Source: Antedon mediterranea (taxonomy: Eukaryota; Echinodermata; Crinoidea; Comatulida; Antedonidae). From it: a DNA stretch of 64,000 nt. The notes under the pieces were generated by a model. The model was given only the letters and a program-made list of their open reading frames with translations. It did not search any database and was not told where the DNA came from. Numbering within the stretch: position 1 is the stretch's first letter; each line of letters starts with the position of its first letter. This document shows, piece by piece, positions 1 to 12,300 of the stretch. The translations under genes and the position numbers were made by a program. The DNA lies in the NCBI RefSeq assembly GCF_964355755.1, contig NC_092672.1, positions 34,034,501 through 34,098,500 on the forward strand. Direction: 5' to 3'.

Positions 1-172
1 CATTAATTAATTATATTAATTATAATTTGGTGATTATTCGTCACACGAAGAGTCGAATATCGATTCGTCTCGTCATGGGAAGAAAACGTGCATTGCGTAC
101 ACTGTTTACGCGCCTCAACAATAAACGGCGAATATGCGATTCGTCACTTATGGAACGCCGTTTTACACAAGT

Positions 173-1092
173 TTTTGGCGATGATAAAAATTGCGTCGAT
201 GATGAAATTGCGTCGATGAAAATTGCATCGACGCAATGTAGATTGCGTCGATGCAATGTAGATTGCGTCGAGGCAATTTACATTGCGTCGATGAAAATTG
301 CATCGATGAAAATTGCGTCGATGAAAATTGCGTCGATGAAAACTGCATCGATGAAAATTGCGTCGATGAAAACTGCATCGATGAAAATTGATGTGATGAA
401 TTTAATTGATTATGAAAATTCCAAATGGTTTTAATTCAATCAATGATGAAAATGACTACTAGTAAAGTAAATGATGATGTTAATAATGATGTTAATAATG
501 TTATTATGTTGCTAAAAATTGACGGTTTCTGAATATTTTGATATGATAAACATGTTTACCGCTTGCGCTAGCGCGCGTTATAGACAAGCGCACAGTGATC
601 GCGCACTAAAACAATGTTGAAATATATGCACTGATTAACATTTTAGTGATTTATTGTCAACACATTTTAGCAATGGATCCATTATTGTCCTTTCGGACAC
701 ATTATATCTTCTAGCTAATTGCTTCCGTTAATCCACCAGTTCAGTACATAAAATCCAGATGTCCAGCATCCATGACATCATATTCAAATCATACCGGCAG
801 GGAGATCGAAATTTTCATCGATGAAAACTGCATCGATGAAAATTATTTTTTTTTTTCATCGATGCAGTTTTCATCGATGCAGTTTTCATCGACGCAATTT
901 TCATCGACGCAATTTTCATCACATTAACGCAATTTTCATCACATTAACGCAATTTTCATTACATCGACGCAATTTTCATCGACGCAATGTTCATCACATC
1001 ATTACATCAATACTATATTCATCGACGCAATTTTCATCACATCGACGCAATTTTCATTGCATCATCGACGCGATTTTATCATCGCCTAAACT
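173..1092. repeat. Fold-back element with inverted 15-bp minisatellite arms
   Basis: About 13 units of a 15-bp motif (GCGTCGATGAAAATT and variants with GCATCGATG) run from about 190 to 395. The reverse complement (AATTTTCATCGACGC) runs from about 850 to 1080. The symmetry continues outward: GGCGATGATAAAA near 177 faces TTTTATCATCGCC near 1074. The whole is therefore one inverted repeat with a ~420-bp AT-rich spacer. A smaller hairpin of the same motif lies at 817-880. The layout resembles a fold-back transposon or a MITE with subterminal repeats. No coding potential is claimed; the open frames here are by-products of a unit length divisible by three. Confidence 0.75.
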
Positions 1093-1425
1093 GGCATTCC
1101 ATACTAATTGCGTGTGATCTGATTGGTGTATTATAAATAAATTCATCGCGATGAATTTTTCAGTAGATGTAATGAGACAGTTCAGTAGATGTAATGACAG
1201 TTAATTTAATTGTTCTGCTCTTTTTGTACAAATCTATACTACTTTATATTATGGATTTTGTAGTACTGTTAAAATTATTAAATCTCTGGAAGTGTGTTTT
1301 ACGAGTATGTCCGCAAATTTATGCGTTTACGGTTTTAAAATGTGAGTTTTAAATAGCGAACATGATCTTGTTAGGTGCACTACGCACGCAGTATTCCAAA
1401 ATGTCTTACTAATTGGGAGAAAATC

Positions 1426-2735
1426 ATATTGTATCATATCATATTATATCCATTCTTTAAATTCATATTCTTTATCCAAAACTAAATTGGTATAGTAAAA
1501 CACAGTGCTAGCAATTTATCATATTATTAAATGTTTCATATTCTTTATCATTGTGTTTTACTCTAATCAAATTGGTATAGTAAAACACAGTGCTAAATTG
1601 CTATGTGAATGTCATTTATCATATTTTTAAATGTTTCCTATTCTTTATCATTGTGCTTTACCATAACCAAATTGGTTATAGTAAAACACAGTGCTAAATT
1701 GCTATGTAAATGTTATTATCATATTATTAAATTCCTATTCTTTATCATTGTGTTTTACTCTAACCAAATTGGTTATAGTAAAACACAGTGATAAATTGCT
1801 ATGTAAATGTAATTTATCATGTTATTAAATGTTTCCTATTCTTTATCGTTGAGTTTTACTCTAATCAAATTGGTTATAGTAAAACACAGTGCTAAATTGC
1901 TATGTAAATGTTATATATCATATTATTAAATGTTTCCTATTCTTTATCATTGTGTTTTACTCTAATCTGATTGGTTATAGTAAAACAGAGTGCTAAATTG
2001 CTATGTGAATGTCATTTATCATGTTATTAAATGTTTCCTATTCTTTATCATTGTGCTTTACTCTAACCAAATTGGTTATAGTAAAACACAGTGCTAAATT
2101 GCTATGTTTTATCATTGTGTTTTACTCTAACCAAATTGGTTATAGTAAAACACAGTGATAAATTGCTATGTAAATGTAATTTATCATGTTATTAAATGTT
2201 TCCTATTCTTTATCATTGTGTTTTACTCTAATCAAATTGGTTATAGTAAAACACAGTGCTAAATTGCTATGTAAATGTTATATATCATATTATTAAATGT
2301 TTCTTATTCTTTATCATTGTGTTTTACTCTAATCTGATTGGTTATAGTAAAACACAGTGCTAAATTGCTATGTGAATGTCATTTATCATGTTATTAAATG
2401 TTTCCTATTCTTTATCATTGTGCTTTACTCTAACCAAATTGGTTATAGTAAAACACAGTGCTAAATTGCTAAATGTCATTTATCATGTTATTAAATGTTT
2501 CTTATTCTTTATCATTGTGTTTTACTCTAACCAAATTGGTTATAGTAAAACACAGTGCTAAATTGCTATGTAAATGTAATTTATCATATTATTAAATGTT
2601 TCCTATTCTTTATCATTGTGTTTTACTCTAACCAAATTGGTTATAATTTATTTAATTTCATTTCAAAAGACATTTACCTAAATTGCTATTTAATTATAGT
2701 AAAACACTGTGCTAAATTGCTATTGTATTAAGGAC
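1426..2735. repeat. ~100-bp satellite, about 12 units, each with a 39-bp palindrome
   Basis: The unit is AT-rich and recurs at roughly 95-103 bp spacing, with one short ~65-bp unit near 2100-2165. Each unit holds an imperfect palindrome: TGTGTTTTACTCTAACCAA, one base, then TTGGTTATAGTAAAACACA (18 of 19 positions pair). This is followed by GTGCTAAATTGCTATGTAAATG-like spacer sequence. The last unit (2640-2735) is interrupted by about 50 bp of unrelated AT-rich sequence. It lies directly upstream of the BRAP-like gene's promoter region. Confidence 0.85.
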
Positions 2736-3301
2736 GAATTCCGAGAAGATGTATTCAAAGCTACAACCAATCAGAACAGTGTTAATCAATATAGTCCATG
2801 GCTACAGCCAATCAGAAACGTCCAAATCGCAATAACCCCTAGGCTAATAGAAATTATTGGTCCGAGTAGCCTTTTCAACCAGACGTTGCGAGGTTTAAAA
2901 AGTAAAACATGATTTACTCGCCAGTTTGGTTTAGTTTATATACCTGCCAGGCTCCAAAAAACAAAACAAAATCGAAGTACGTGTGCGATGAAAACTATTA
3001 TATGGCATTGGATCAACTTCAGTAACTTTGAAAACTCTGGTAATTGGGTGATACCTTGTCAGTATTGCATTTAATTTATACTCAATAGTTTATGAAATTG
3101 TTGAACTTTAGTAGTATCTTATTTATAGTTTCTCTGTTCCTGTTTTATAACGTTTTAATCGAACGCAAAACCTAGCCTGTTGTTTAAAGGAAGTTGTACT
3201 AGTTGAAAAGGTTGATACAATACCTCGTACACCGCGAAAAATATATCAGTACACCCTATACAAAGCCTAGGCCTGGTACTGCGGGAGAAGTTACTTTAAT
3301 A
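2736..3301 (+). promoter_or_regulatory. Presumed promoter and 5' leader of the BRAP-like gene
   Basis: Two forward CCAAT boxes in near-identical context (ACCAATCAGA near 2767 and GCCAATCAGA near 2807) precede a start codon at 3302. An in-frame open stretch upstream of that ATG (from 3203) has no ATG of its own. No TATA box or transcription start can be fixed from sequence, so this is a promoter by position and CCAAT boxes only. Confidence 0.4.
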
Positions 3302-6300
3302 ATGGTGTTGAACGCCAAGAAGCAAGGTATTGAAAAGAAGCTGTCAAAATTGTACACAAAGTGCAAGGAAAGTGGACTTACAGATGAAGAAATTCTGGCA
3401 GCTTCATCACCTCTGCAAGAGTATATTAAAAAATCTAAACAACTAGAGACTAGCAAGAAACGTATTCGGCTAGTGGTATGCACAGCAATTGCAATATGCG
3501 TTTTAGCAATATTGTTTCAATATGATCCTATATACAGGGTAGTGTGTATCGTTGGACGAATTTTATCTATTAAGGTAAATTAAAGTTTCACATTCTATAA
3601 GTTGCAATTTTAAGTTATAATATTAATAATATTATTTTTTCATTTTAAATTTATTTTATTTATAATTTTACATTCATGTAATATCAATAAATCACAAAAG
3701 AAGGCCAAACGGGACTTTTTCAGTCAAATTTTCCTAATAAATTTTTTATTGAAAAAAAAATTATATCTTTGGAAGAGAATTTTTTTTAATCATTCCATTT
3801 TCAGTCTGCCTTTCTGGAGATCCCTTTTCATCTTTTCTTTTAATAATACTTTTTTTTTCATTATGTGATGAATAAATGTGTTCGTAATTTGCAGACTCTA
3901 CCATTTTATGATTGGAGTGAATTCTATTATATGGATTGTGTACTTTATAACCCATATTATTTAAGAGATGGACTTACTGAAGAAGATTGTGAGGTTGGTA
4001 ATAATTACCTTGTTACTATATGTTATGTTTAGTTTTAATAACATTTTACTCTTTAGCTGATGTAAAGTTGTTATATTATTATTTAATTGCACTGATGATG
4101 TTGGTCGGTGCAACAACGAAACATGTTTGAAAACAATTTGGTCATAAAACTTAAGTTAAAATATCTTAATTTTTACGGCAACAATACACACGACATCACC
4201 TTAAACACGGGTGTCAATCAAAGACTTCTAAAAGTTGGGAAAGCTCTTGAAAAAATCCATAAAAGCAGCAGCTGATATAATATAAACTACTTAAATTATA
4301 TTTTTTATTTAAAAAATAACTTAAATGACAGTTGGTTACTTATTATAGATTATTTCAAAGTTTTTCCTCTTTTAAAAAAAAGCATTTATTGTATGACACT
4401 TAAACGGGTACTTATTAAATGAAGATCAATTTTAATTATTTTTACTACTTACTTACTTACTTACTTTTTACTTATATATCATCAAAAAATACTTTTTGAA
4501 TTCTATTTTCTAAGACATTCTTCTGTATTTTTTTTAGATGTGTGAAGATTTATTGTATGTTGAAACTTTTGAACATCTTGACCCAAAAAATACAACTTAT
4601 TTTTTATTTGACAACATTCCTATAGTTGTGACAGACGCATTAGACAGCTGGAAGGCAACAAAGGAGTTTAATCTAGAGTATATTAAAAAGGTAATAATTA
4701 AACTGATTTTATTTATTGCAATGAAAATAGAAAGAAAATCGTGAACCGAATAAATGAAGGAATCATGAAATTGTTCTACTGCAGTTACTGCAGCAATAAC
4801 ATGATTTTAGTTTCTTTAATAAAGATAATAGTTAGGGTTAAACTTCAGTAAACAATATTTATGATTACCAAAAAAGACTTTCTAAATAATTCCATTAACG
4901 GATGGACTAAACAAAATGTAGTAGAAGAGCACTAAAACTTGTAAAAGAGGCAATTTCAGATTCCTTAAAATATAAAAGAAGAACAGGGAACTAATCCTGT
5001 TACACTATAGACCATACTGGACGTTACAACCTTTTTTTTCCATCCGTCACAAACCAGGAGGTCACTTCCTCAGAGGCCACTCCCTCAGAGGCCACTCCAA
5101 AACACTATCAAAATCCAGGCACAACACCAAAACAATAGACAATTATTTGACACAAGGATCACAGACAAATGGAACACACTACATCAACATGTTATTTCAA
5201 ATAATCATATGACAAGCATATTAACACATCCAAGAGAGGAGGCAGTCAATATGAGTATTAACTCACTTGCCTCCTGATTCACTTAAAGCTAAGAGCACTT
5301 AATGGTAAGGTAAGAGCTGTAAAGCTTGGTTCCCACTAGAACGTAACGCAAGGACGTAAACGCAACGCAAGCGTTTTAACCAACGACAAGCGAAGTTATA
5401 GACAGTTAGCAATCACAAGCGAATAAGCCATCTCTTGTGATTGGTCAATTCACTTGCGTTGTGTTACGTCCTTGTGTTGCGTCGCTAGTGGGAATCACGC
5501 TTTAAAGGTAAGGTAAGAGTACTTGCCATATTGTAGATAATAGTAATGTTGATACTGCTGGTGATATTGTGAAAGCTGGGGCCTCATATGTGCCGAGGGT
5601 TCCTTCTTTGAAAATGTATCTTCCTACTATCAATTAGAGCATTTTGTAATGTTTACTCATGGTGGAAAACCTATTTTGATAAAGAAAAGTAACATGAAAA
5701 AATAATTTATTTAAAAATGTACAGGTATTATATACATTTTTTGTTAAGTGATAATTGACAGTCCATAACAAAATAACTACCTTTACTAAGCCTGGGTTCA
5801 TTTTCTAAAAAATTATCTCCCAACAATCCATTGGAGAATATTGCAACTGTATACTCATGGCAAACCTAATTTGAGAAAGAAACTATGAAACAAAATTCAA
5901 TTACAATTTAGAGGTTCACCTAATATTAATTTTTCATTAGGCTAAAATAAAAAAATAGCTTCTTGTTTCCGGTTGAGCGCCTAGGTGGATTTTTTTCTCC
6001 AGAAAATAATAGCTGATAATTGACAGTGCATAACATAATAACTTTCTTTACTAACAATTAAACACACCTTCTATGCAGCAATACAATTATTACATTGATT
6101 TGTATCATCAACAGGAAGTTTTTATCATTATTAATAGTACTTAGACTATTACCAGGTACTTTTACTGATCACCACACCTTTTAACAGATGTGTTACTATT
6201 ATTATGATAACAATAAGCCACAATAAATGCTGTTCCTTCATAAGGAAAATTGTATGATTTATTTAGCCTGACAAACAATAAGCCACAATACATGCTGTGT

Positions 6301-9300
6301 TATTTGTACAATACATGCATTCATTCATGGGACTTATAAACACACTATCTGAGATTATAACATTGGGCCTGTTTCTGCTGCAACTGCTCAAAATACGGTA
6401 TAAAAATACGGTATAAAATACGGTATAAAGGAAGTTTTACGTCTCACTTTCAACAGCCTAGCCCTAGTGATAGAGATGTTGTGAGAGCACAGAAAACATC
6501 GTAATTTATTTAGTAAAACTGTGACGTCTTCGCTCCACATTTTCGCCGAATATCTATACACGTGTGTAAAGCAGCTGACAGCGACAGAAAATAAAAACAC
6601 GAATGTTGACCTTTTGTCATGTAAAAAAAAAATACGGTATTTTTTATTGGCAGCAGAAACGGGTACAAAAAATACGGTATAAATTTGTAAATACCGTATT
6701 TTATCCACAAATTTTTTGGGGAAAATACGGTATACAAAATACGGTATATTTTTTATGAGCGCAGTTTCTGCTGCCAAAAATATACCGTATATATACGGTA
6801 TTCAAAAAATACCGTATAATATACGGTATTTAGTTGGCAGCAGAAACAGGGCCATTGTATGATTTTTTTAGCATAAACAAACAATAAGCCAACATAAATG
6901 CTGTGTTATTTGTACAATACTGTAAATGCATTCATTCATGGGACTTATGAACACACTATCTGATTATAACATTGTATGATTTTTTTAGCATAAACAAACA
7001 ATAGGCCAAAATAAATGCTGTGTTATTTGTACAATAAATGCATTCATTCATGGGACTTATAAACACACTATCTGATTATAACATTGTATGATTTTTTTAG
7101 CATAAACAAACAATAAGCCACAATACATGCTGTATTTTTTTAACAGCAATACATGCATTCATTCATGGGACTTATAAACACACAATCTGATTATAACATT
7201 GTATGATTTTTTTAGCATAAACAAACAATAAGCCACAATAAATACTGTGTTATTTGTACAATAAATGCATTACCTTCATGGGACTTATATAAACACACTA
7301 TCTGCTTTATATAAAATTGTATGATTTATTTAGCATAACAAACAATAAGCCACAATAAATACTGTGTTATTTGTACAATAAATGCATTACCTTCATAGGA
7401 CTTATATAAACACACTATCTGCTTTATATAAAATTATATGATTTATTTAGCATAACAAACAATAAGCCACTGTAGTATTTGTACAATAACATTACCTTCA
7501 TGGGAGTTATAAGCACTCTGCATCTGCTTTCTATAAAATTGTATTTTTTATTTATTTACCATAACACACAATATAGCTCATAAATAATGTTTAATAACAG
7601 AAAATAATTTTATTATTTTTATTTTTATTTTATTTTATTTCATCATCACCCTACAGTGACCAAACGTCACCATTAACAGGGTTGAAAGTCATAAAATACA
7701 ACATATTATATACAAGCAAATATCAACAGATAACAAGACAACATTTAAATATTACTGACATTAGACAAAACCTTCTGACGGAAACAAGCATGGGAATCAA
7801 AAAAAATATCAACAGATCCATCAATTTTACATAGTGAGTGGTATAACTTAGGCAAACGATTAACAAAACCATTTTTAGTAATATTTACCCTCCCTCTTGA
7901 TATAGAAAATAAAGCAGGATTAAGCAATTGATATTGTGGAACAGAAATAGGAAAGTACACTTCAAAATTACCATGGAAAATTGAGTTCACAGCCTTAAAA
8001 AGAAAAATTAAATAAAATAACTTACGCCTACCCGCTAAATTAATAAGAACGTCTTTGCTAATAGAACCAAATTTACGCACATAAAATCGACAAAACTTGT
8101 TCTGTACACTTTGTAATCTAGAAGACTGGGCAAGAGAAATAGAGTTAAAAATAACACTGCAGAATTCAAGATTCGACCTAACTAAAGATTTGTATAAAAT
8201 AACTAATGCCTTTTTATCGTTAATATGTCTGCAATGTCTGCAATGTCTCCAAAGAAAACCCAAAAGTCTATTGCATTTAGAGACTATAAAATCAATATGT
8301 TTACAGAAGGTTAATGAACTATCTAAAAAAATACCAAGGTCTTTGTGAACAGAGACTCTTTCAAGTATAATATTCTTAATATAAAAGTCAAAATAGATGG
8401 GTTTTTTCTTAAGAGTAAAAGACATTGATTTGCATTTGGAGGCATTGACTGACATATTCCAAGTGTCGCACCAGTGAATGAGTCTGTCAACATCTTCTTG
8501 TAACAACAACATATCATTTAAAGTTTGTATAGACTTAAATAATTTAATATCATCAGCAAACATAAGAACATTAGAATGACGAGGAACAAAGGAAAAATCG
8601 TTGAAAAACATAATGAAAAAAAGAGGCCCCAAAATAGACCCCTGAGGCACGCCAGATAAAACTGGAAGCCATTCAGACGTGTTACCATCAAAAGTGACTC
8701 TCTGAAACCTGTCCGATAAATAACTTGTAAAAAATAAAATTAAATCGTGATTTAGACCAAATTGTTGAAGTTTGAACAAGAACAACTTATGGGAAACCCT
8801 GTCAAAGGCTTTAGCCATGTCTGTATATACAACTTCGCATTGCCCTTTTGCATTTATTGCGTCATACGCATGTGACAACAGAACAGACAAATTTGTTTCA
8901 CAAGACCTCCCTGGGTAAAATCCGTGTTGATGGTCACTAATAACTGGTGATATATGTTTAAAAATTTGGTCGTGAACAATTTTTTCAAATACTTTAGAAA
9001 TAGTTGGCAACAATGAAACCGGTCTATAATTGCGTACATCAGATTTAGAACCAGCTTTAAAGATAGGGCACATGTTAGCTTGCTTCCATTTTATCGGAAA
9101 ACGTTTCTCAGAAATGCATCTTTCAAATAAAATTTTACAAGGGAAAGAAAGAGGTTTGGCAGCTAAAGACAAAACAATCATCATTACCTGAAGCCTTATG
9201 AGAATCAATTTCATTAATGTGCTTTTCTATAACCTCCTGATTAAACTCAAGTTTAGATAAGCAATCAATGGGATATTCAGGAAGATTAGGAATATCCAAA

Positions 9301-12300
9301 TCGTTGTTAACAGGACTAAAAACAGAATAAAAAAATTGATTAAGTAAGTTTGCTTTGTCTTTTACAGTGTAAGCTAACTGATTATTAAAATGAAGTTCTG
9401 AAGGGATGTTATTATTTTTTCTTGAGGATTTTATCCAAGACCAAAAACGTTTCGGATTACAACTTAAATTACAACATAATGAATTAACATAGGTTCGATA
9501 CTTAAATCTACAAAGTCGTTTAAAATTTGACCTAGCAAATCGAAAATTTTCAATATTTAACCTATTTGGATTACGTTTTTTTTCTCTAAAATATGATTCT
9601 TTAGATTTCAGAGCAGTGTAGACCTCATTATCAAACCATGGTGGGAGTTTTCTCTTAGGTCTAAAAACAGGGACGAGATCTTTGATAGTAGCAAAAATAA
9701 AATCATAAAATAAATTAACTGCCTCATCAATGTCAACGGCAAGATCAAGTAAATTATATAATTATTATTTACTTTCCATAAACAAAACACATATGGAAAG
9801 GGTTTTTTTCACTTCACAATATTGTCATTCTTACTCACTTTAGTTATATAGTGAAGATGAAGTTTTAGCAACATCTACTGTGTGTTCATTTGTTAGTCAA
9901 TCAGAAGATGATTTTCCAACTTTTTTACAAACTTTAGGAGAAACAAGTCCAACATGGAATATACGCTGGTGAGTATGCAAACATTTTCTCTTAAGAAACA
10001 TTTTGATTCTGTCTGAGTTGAATCTCGACAAGACGAGATATCGTAGGGCATAGTTTTTAGGTGGTCTGAAAGACATTAAACATGTTTAACTTTCTCCTAA
10101 CTGAGTTGGCGTTACGAAACCAACCAAAACCAGACATTGTTCATACAATCTTTTAGAATTTGCATTTTTTTTATAGTTTTAAAAAGCCATAAACACAATA
10201 ATAATATATAATAAATTAAATTCTCATAGTAGTAGCGTGTTCAACAGTTAAAAATTCACAAAGAACAAAAGGTGACAGATAGCTGTACAAATTACATATA
10301 TTGACCAGTTTTAATTGTTGTAAAGGTCATTTTGAATAGTCAGTATATTAAACAGGGAAGAGTGAAAATAACTCTTCCCTAGTATAAAGCAATAATTATA
10401 TGTATTATAACATAACAAATATTAGTGATAATTTTCACTTTCTACTTAGTTTCTACACAAAAAGGCCAAAAATTCCAGAATATATTAATTTTTCTTTTGG
10501 ATGATCCAAAGAGAATAAAACATATGTTTTTGCTCTAGCTTTCGCTGGTTCAACGACTCAGCTTAATCATGAGTGAGTCTATGTGACTTGAAATTGTTAC
10601 CATGCGTCATTGAACTAACGAAAGCTAGAGTAAAAACATAAGTTTTACGGTGTTATTCCCTTTGGATCATCCAAAAGAAAAATGATTTGAATACTATACA
10701 GAGATCCAGATAAACCTTTCTACTAATGTTGATGAATTGTAAGGACATTTATAGAATTTCATTTCATTTCATTATTTATTTGGTCTATTTGAGTATATAC
10801 ATTACAAAAAAAAACTTAAATTGGGGCCACCAGGGTCAACCTAAGTGAACTGAATCATTGTAGCTGAGCCGGTTGACCCAACCCCAAAGTCAGTTTACAC
10901 ATAAAAGACGAAAGACAAAATACAGTTACAGCGAATCAAAATGAATGTGAACTTTTCTAATGAAGGCTGATGGGCTTTCTATGACTGCAGCATGCAGCAT
11001 GCTTGATTTAATCAACCTAATTAAATACTAACAGATTAGGTACTTAATTTTGACAATTTTCTAGCTTAACCAGTACTCTAAACAAAATTGATGATGCGAT
11101 TTACATTTGTCTAAGACAGATTATGGTTTTAAATTTGATCTATATCTTGTGATGTTACACCATATAATTATCTTTTGTGTATTTAGTTCATGATGTATTG
11201 TTTTTTATGTCATTTTTCTAACTTTATTTGTAAATTATTATAGTGTTAACTTTGGAGCAGAATATGCCTGACGAGTAGGGGGTTACCCCGGTGTATTAGT
11301 ACATCACAGCCACTGATCACCAACTGTGCCCTCTGGGAGACCAGTCTTTGACTGAAGAGGTTACCCAGTATAAATATATATTTCAATCAATCGATTCAAT
11401 GTCTGTATAGTGTATTGCATAATTTTCCTGAAACCAGAAAGGAAAAATATATTTACTGTATATAATTGATCTTTTACTAAACTTAAAACTCACCCTAATT
11501 AAATTTTGTTTAGAGAATCAGAGAACTAAGAAATCCCATAAATAATAAAAATAATACATTATTACTATCAATATCATTAAGCACTTTGAATGTTAAGGCT
11601 ACAGAGTGGGATTAAAATATTATAACACACACATTATATACATCTAATATTAATACCGCGTTTCCACATTTCTGTATAATAAACCATTTAATTAAAATAG
11701 TGGATTATAATCATTATTAATAATGAAATTTGCTTTATCAGCAACTTCTCTTACCGTAAATCAATATTCACTGACTAATAGCGTAAATCACTCACACATC
11801 CCGTAATTACCCATTTAATTTGTACAATTGTTAAGTAGATACTAAAAATGGAGTGGTTAATTTAAAACGTAATAGGTCAGTGAACTTATGAGACTCGTTG
11901 AAGTGCATGTTTCCGTTTACAATGCGAATAGTAATTACTTTTAGGACTTGTTTGCAGCAGACGTCAATATAAAAACACCAAATTGAACAAACTGCGTACA
12001 AAAAAAACTTTTTTCTGAAGGCAATGTAACTTGTTTGAACTCCTCAATGCATCAAAATGTAAAATATTTAATTGAAAGTATCATTTGCATACAAATTTGC
12101 ACAATTACAACTTGCGTTTGACGTCATGTAGCAATTTGCCTTTTAAATTCATTTTCATTTCTTCTAACATAAATTGTTCTCTCGCTAAACATGTCTTTAT
12201 TTCCTGTTTAAAAGGTCAGCTGCGGGTAAAAGTAATTAATTGTTCATACAGTATGTTGTAGTTTTTTAATACATATTTTGTACAGATGCTATTGCGTTGA

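Noticed and set aside
27-434. Open frames with MKIASMKIASMK-type repeats (both strands), also 821-1117
   Set aside because: They are translations of a 15-bp tandem motif; a unit divisible by three leaves frames open by default. No start context, splice sites or family similarity.
6388-6777. 129-codon minus frame
   Set aside because: It lies wholly in the Harbinger-like MITE and is made of ATACGGTAT repeats (YTVF phrases).
7745-9214. Host gene with a reverse transcriptase domain
   Set aside because: It is the ORF2 of a truncated, frameshifted LINE with a 3' AAATA-rich tail, antisense in an intron.
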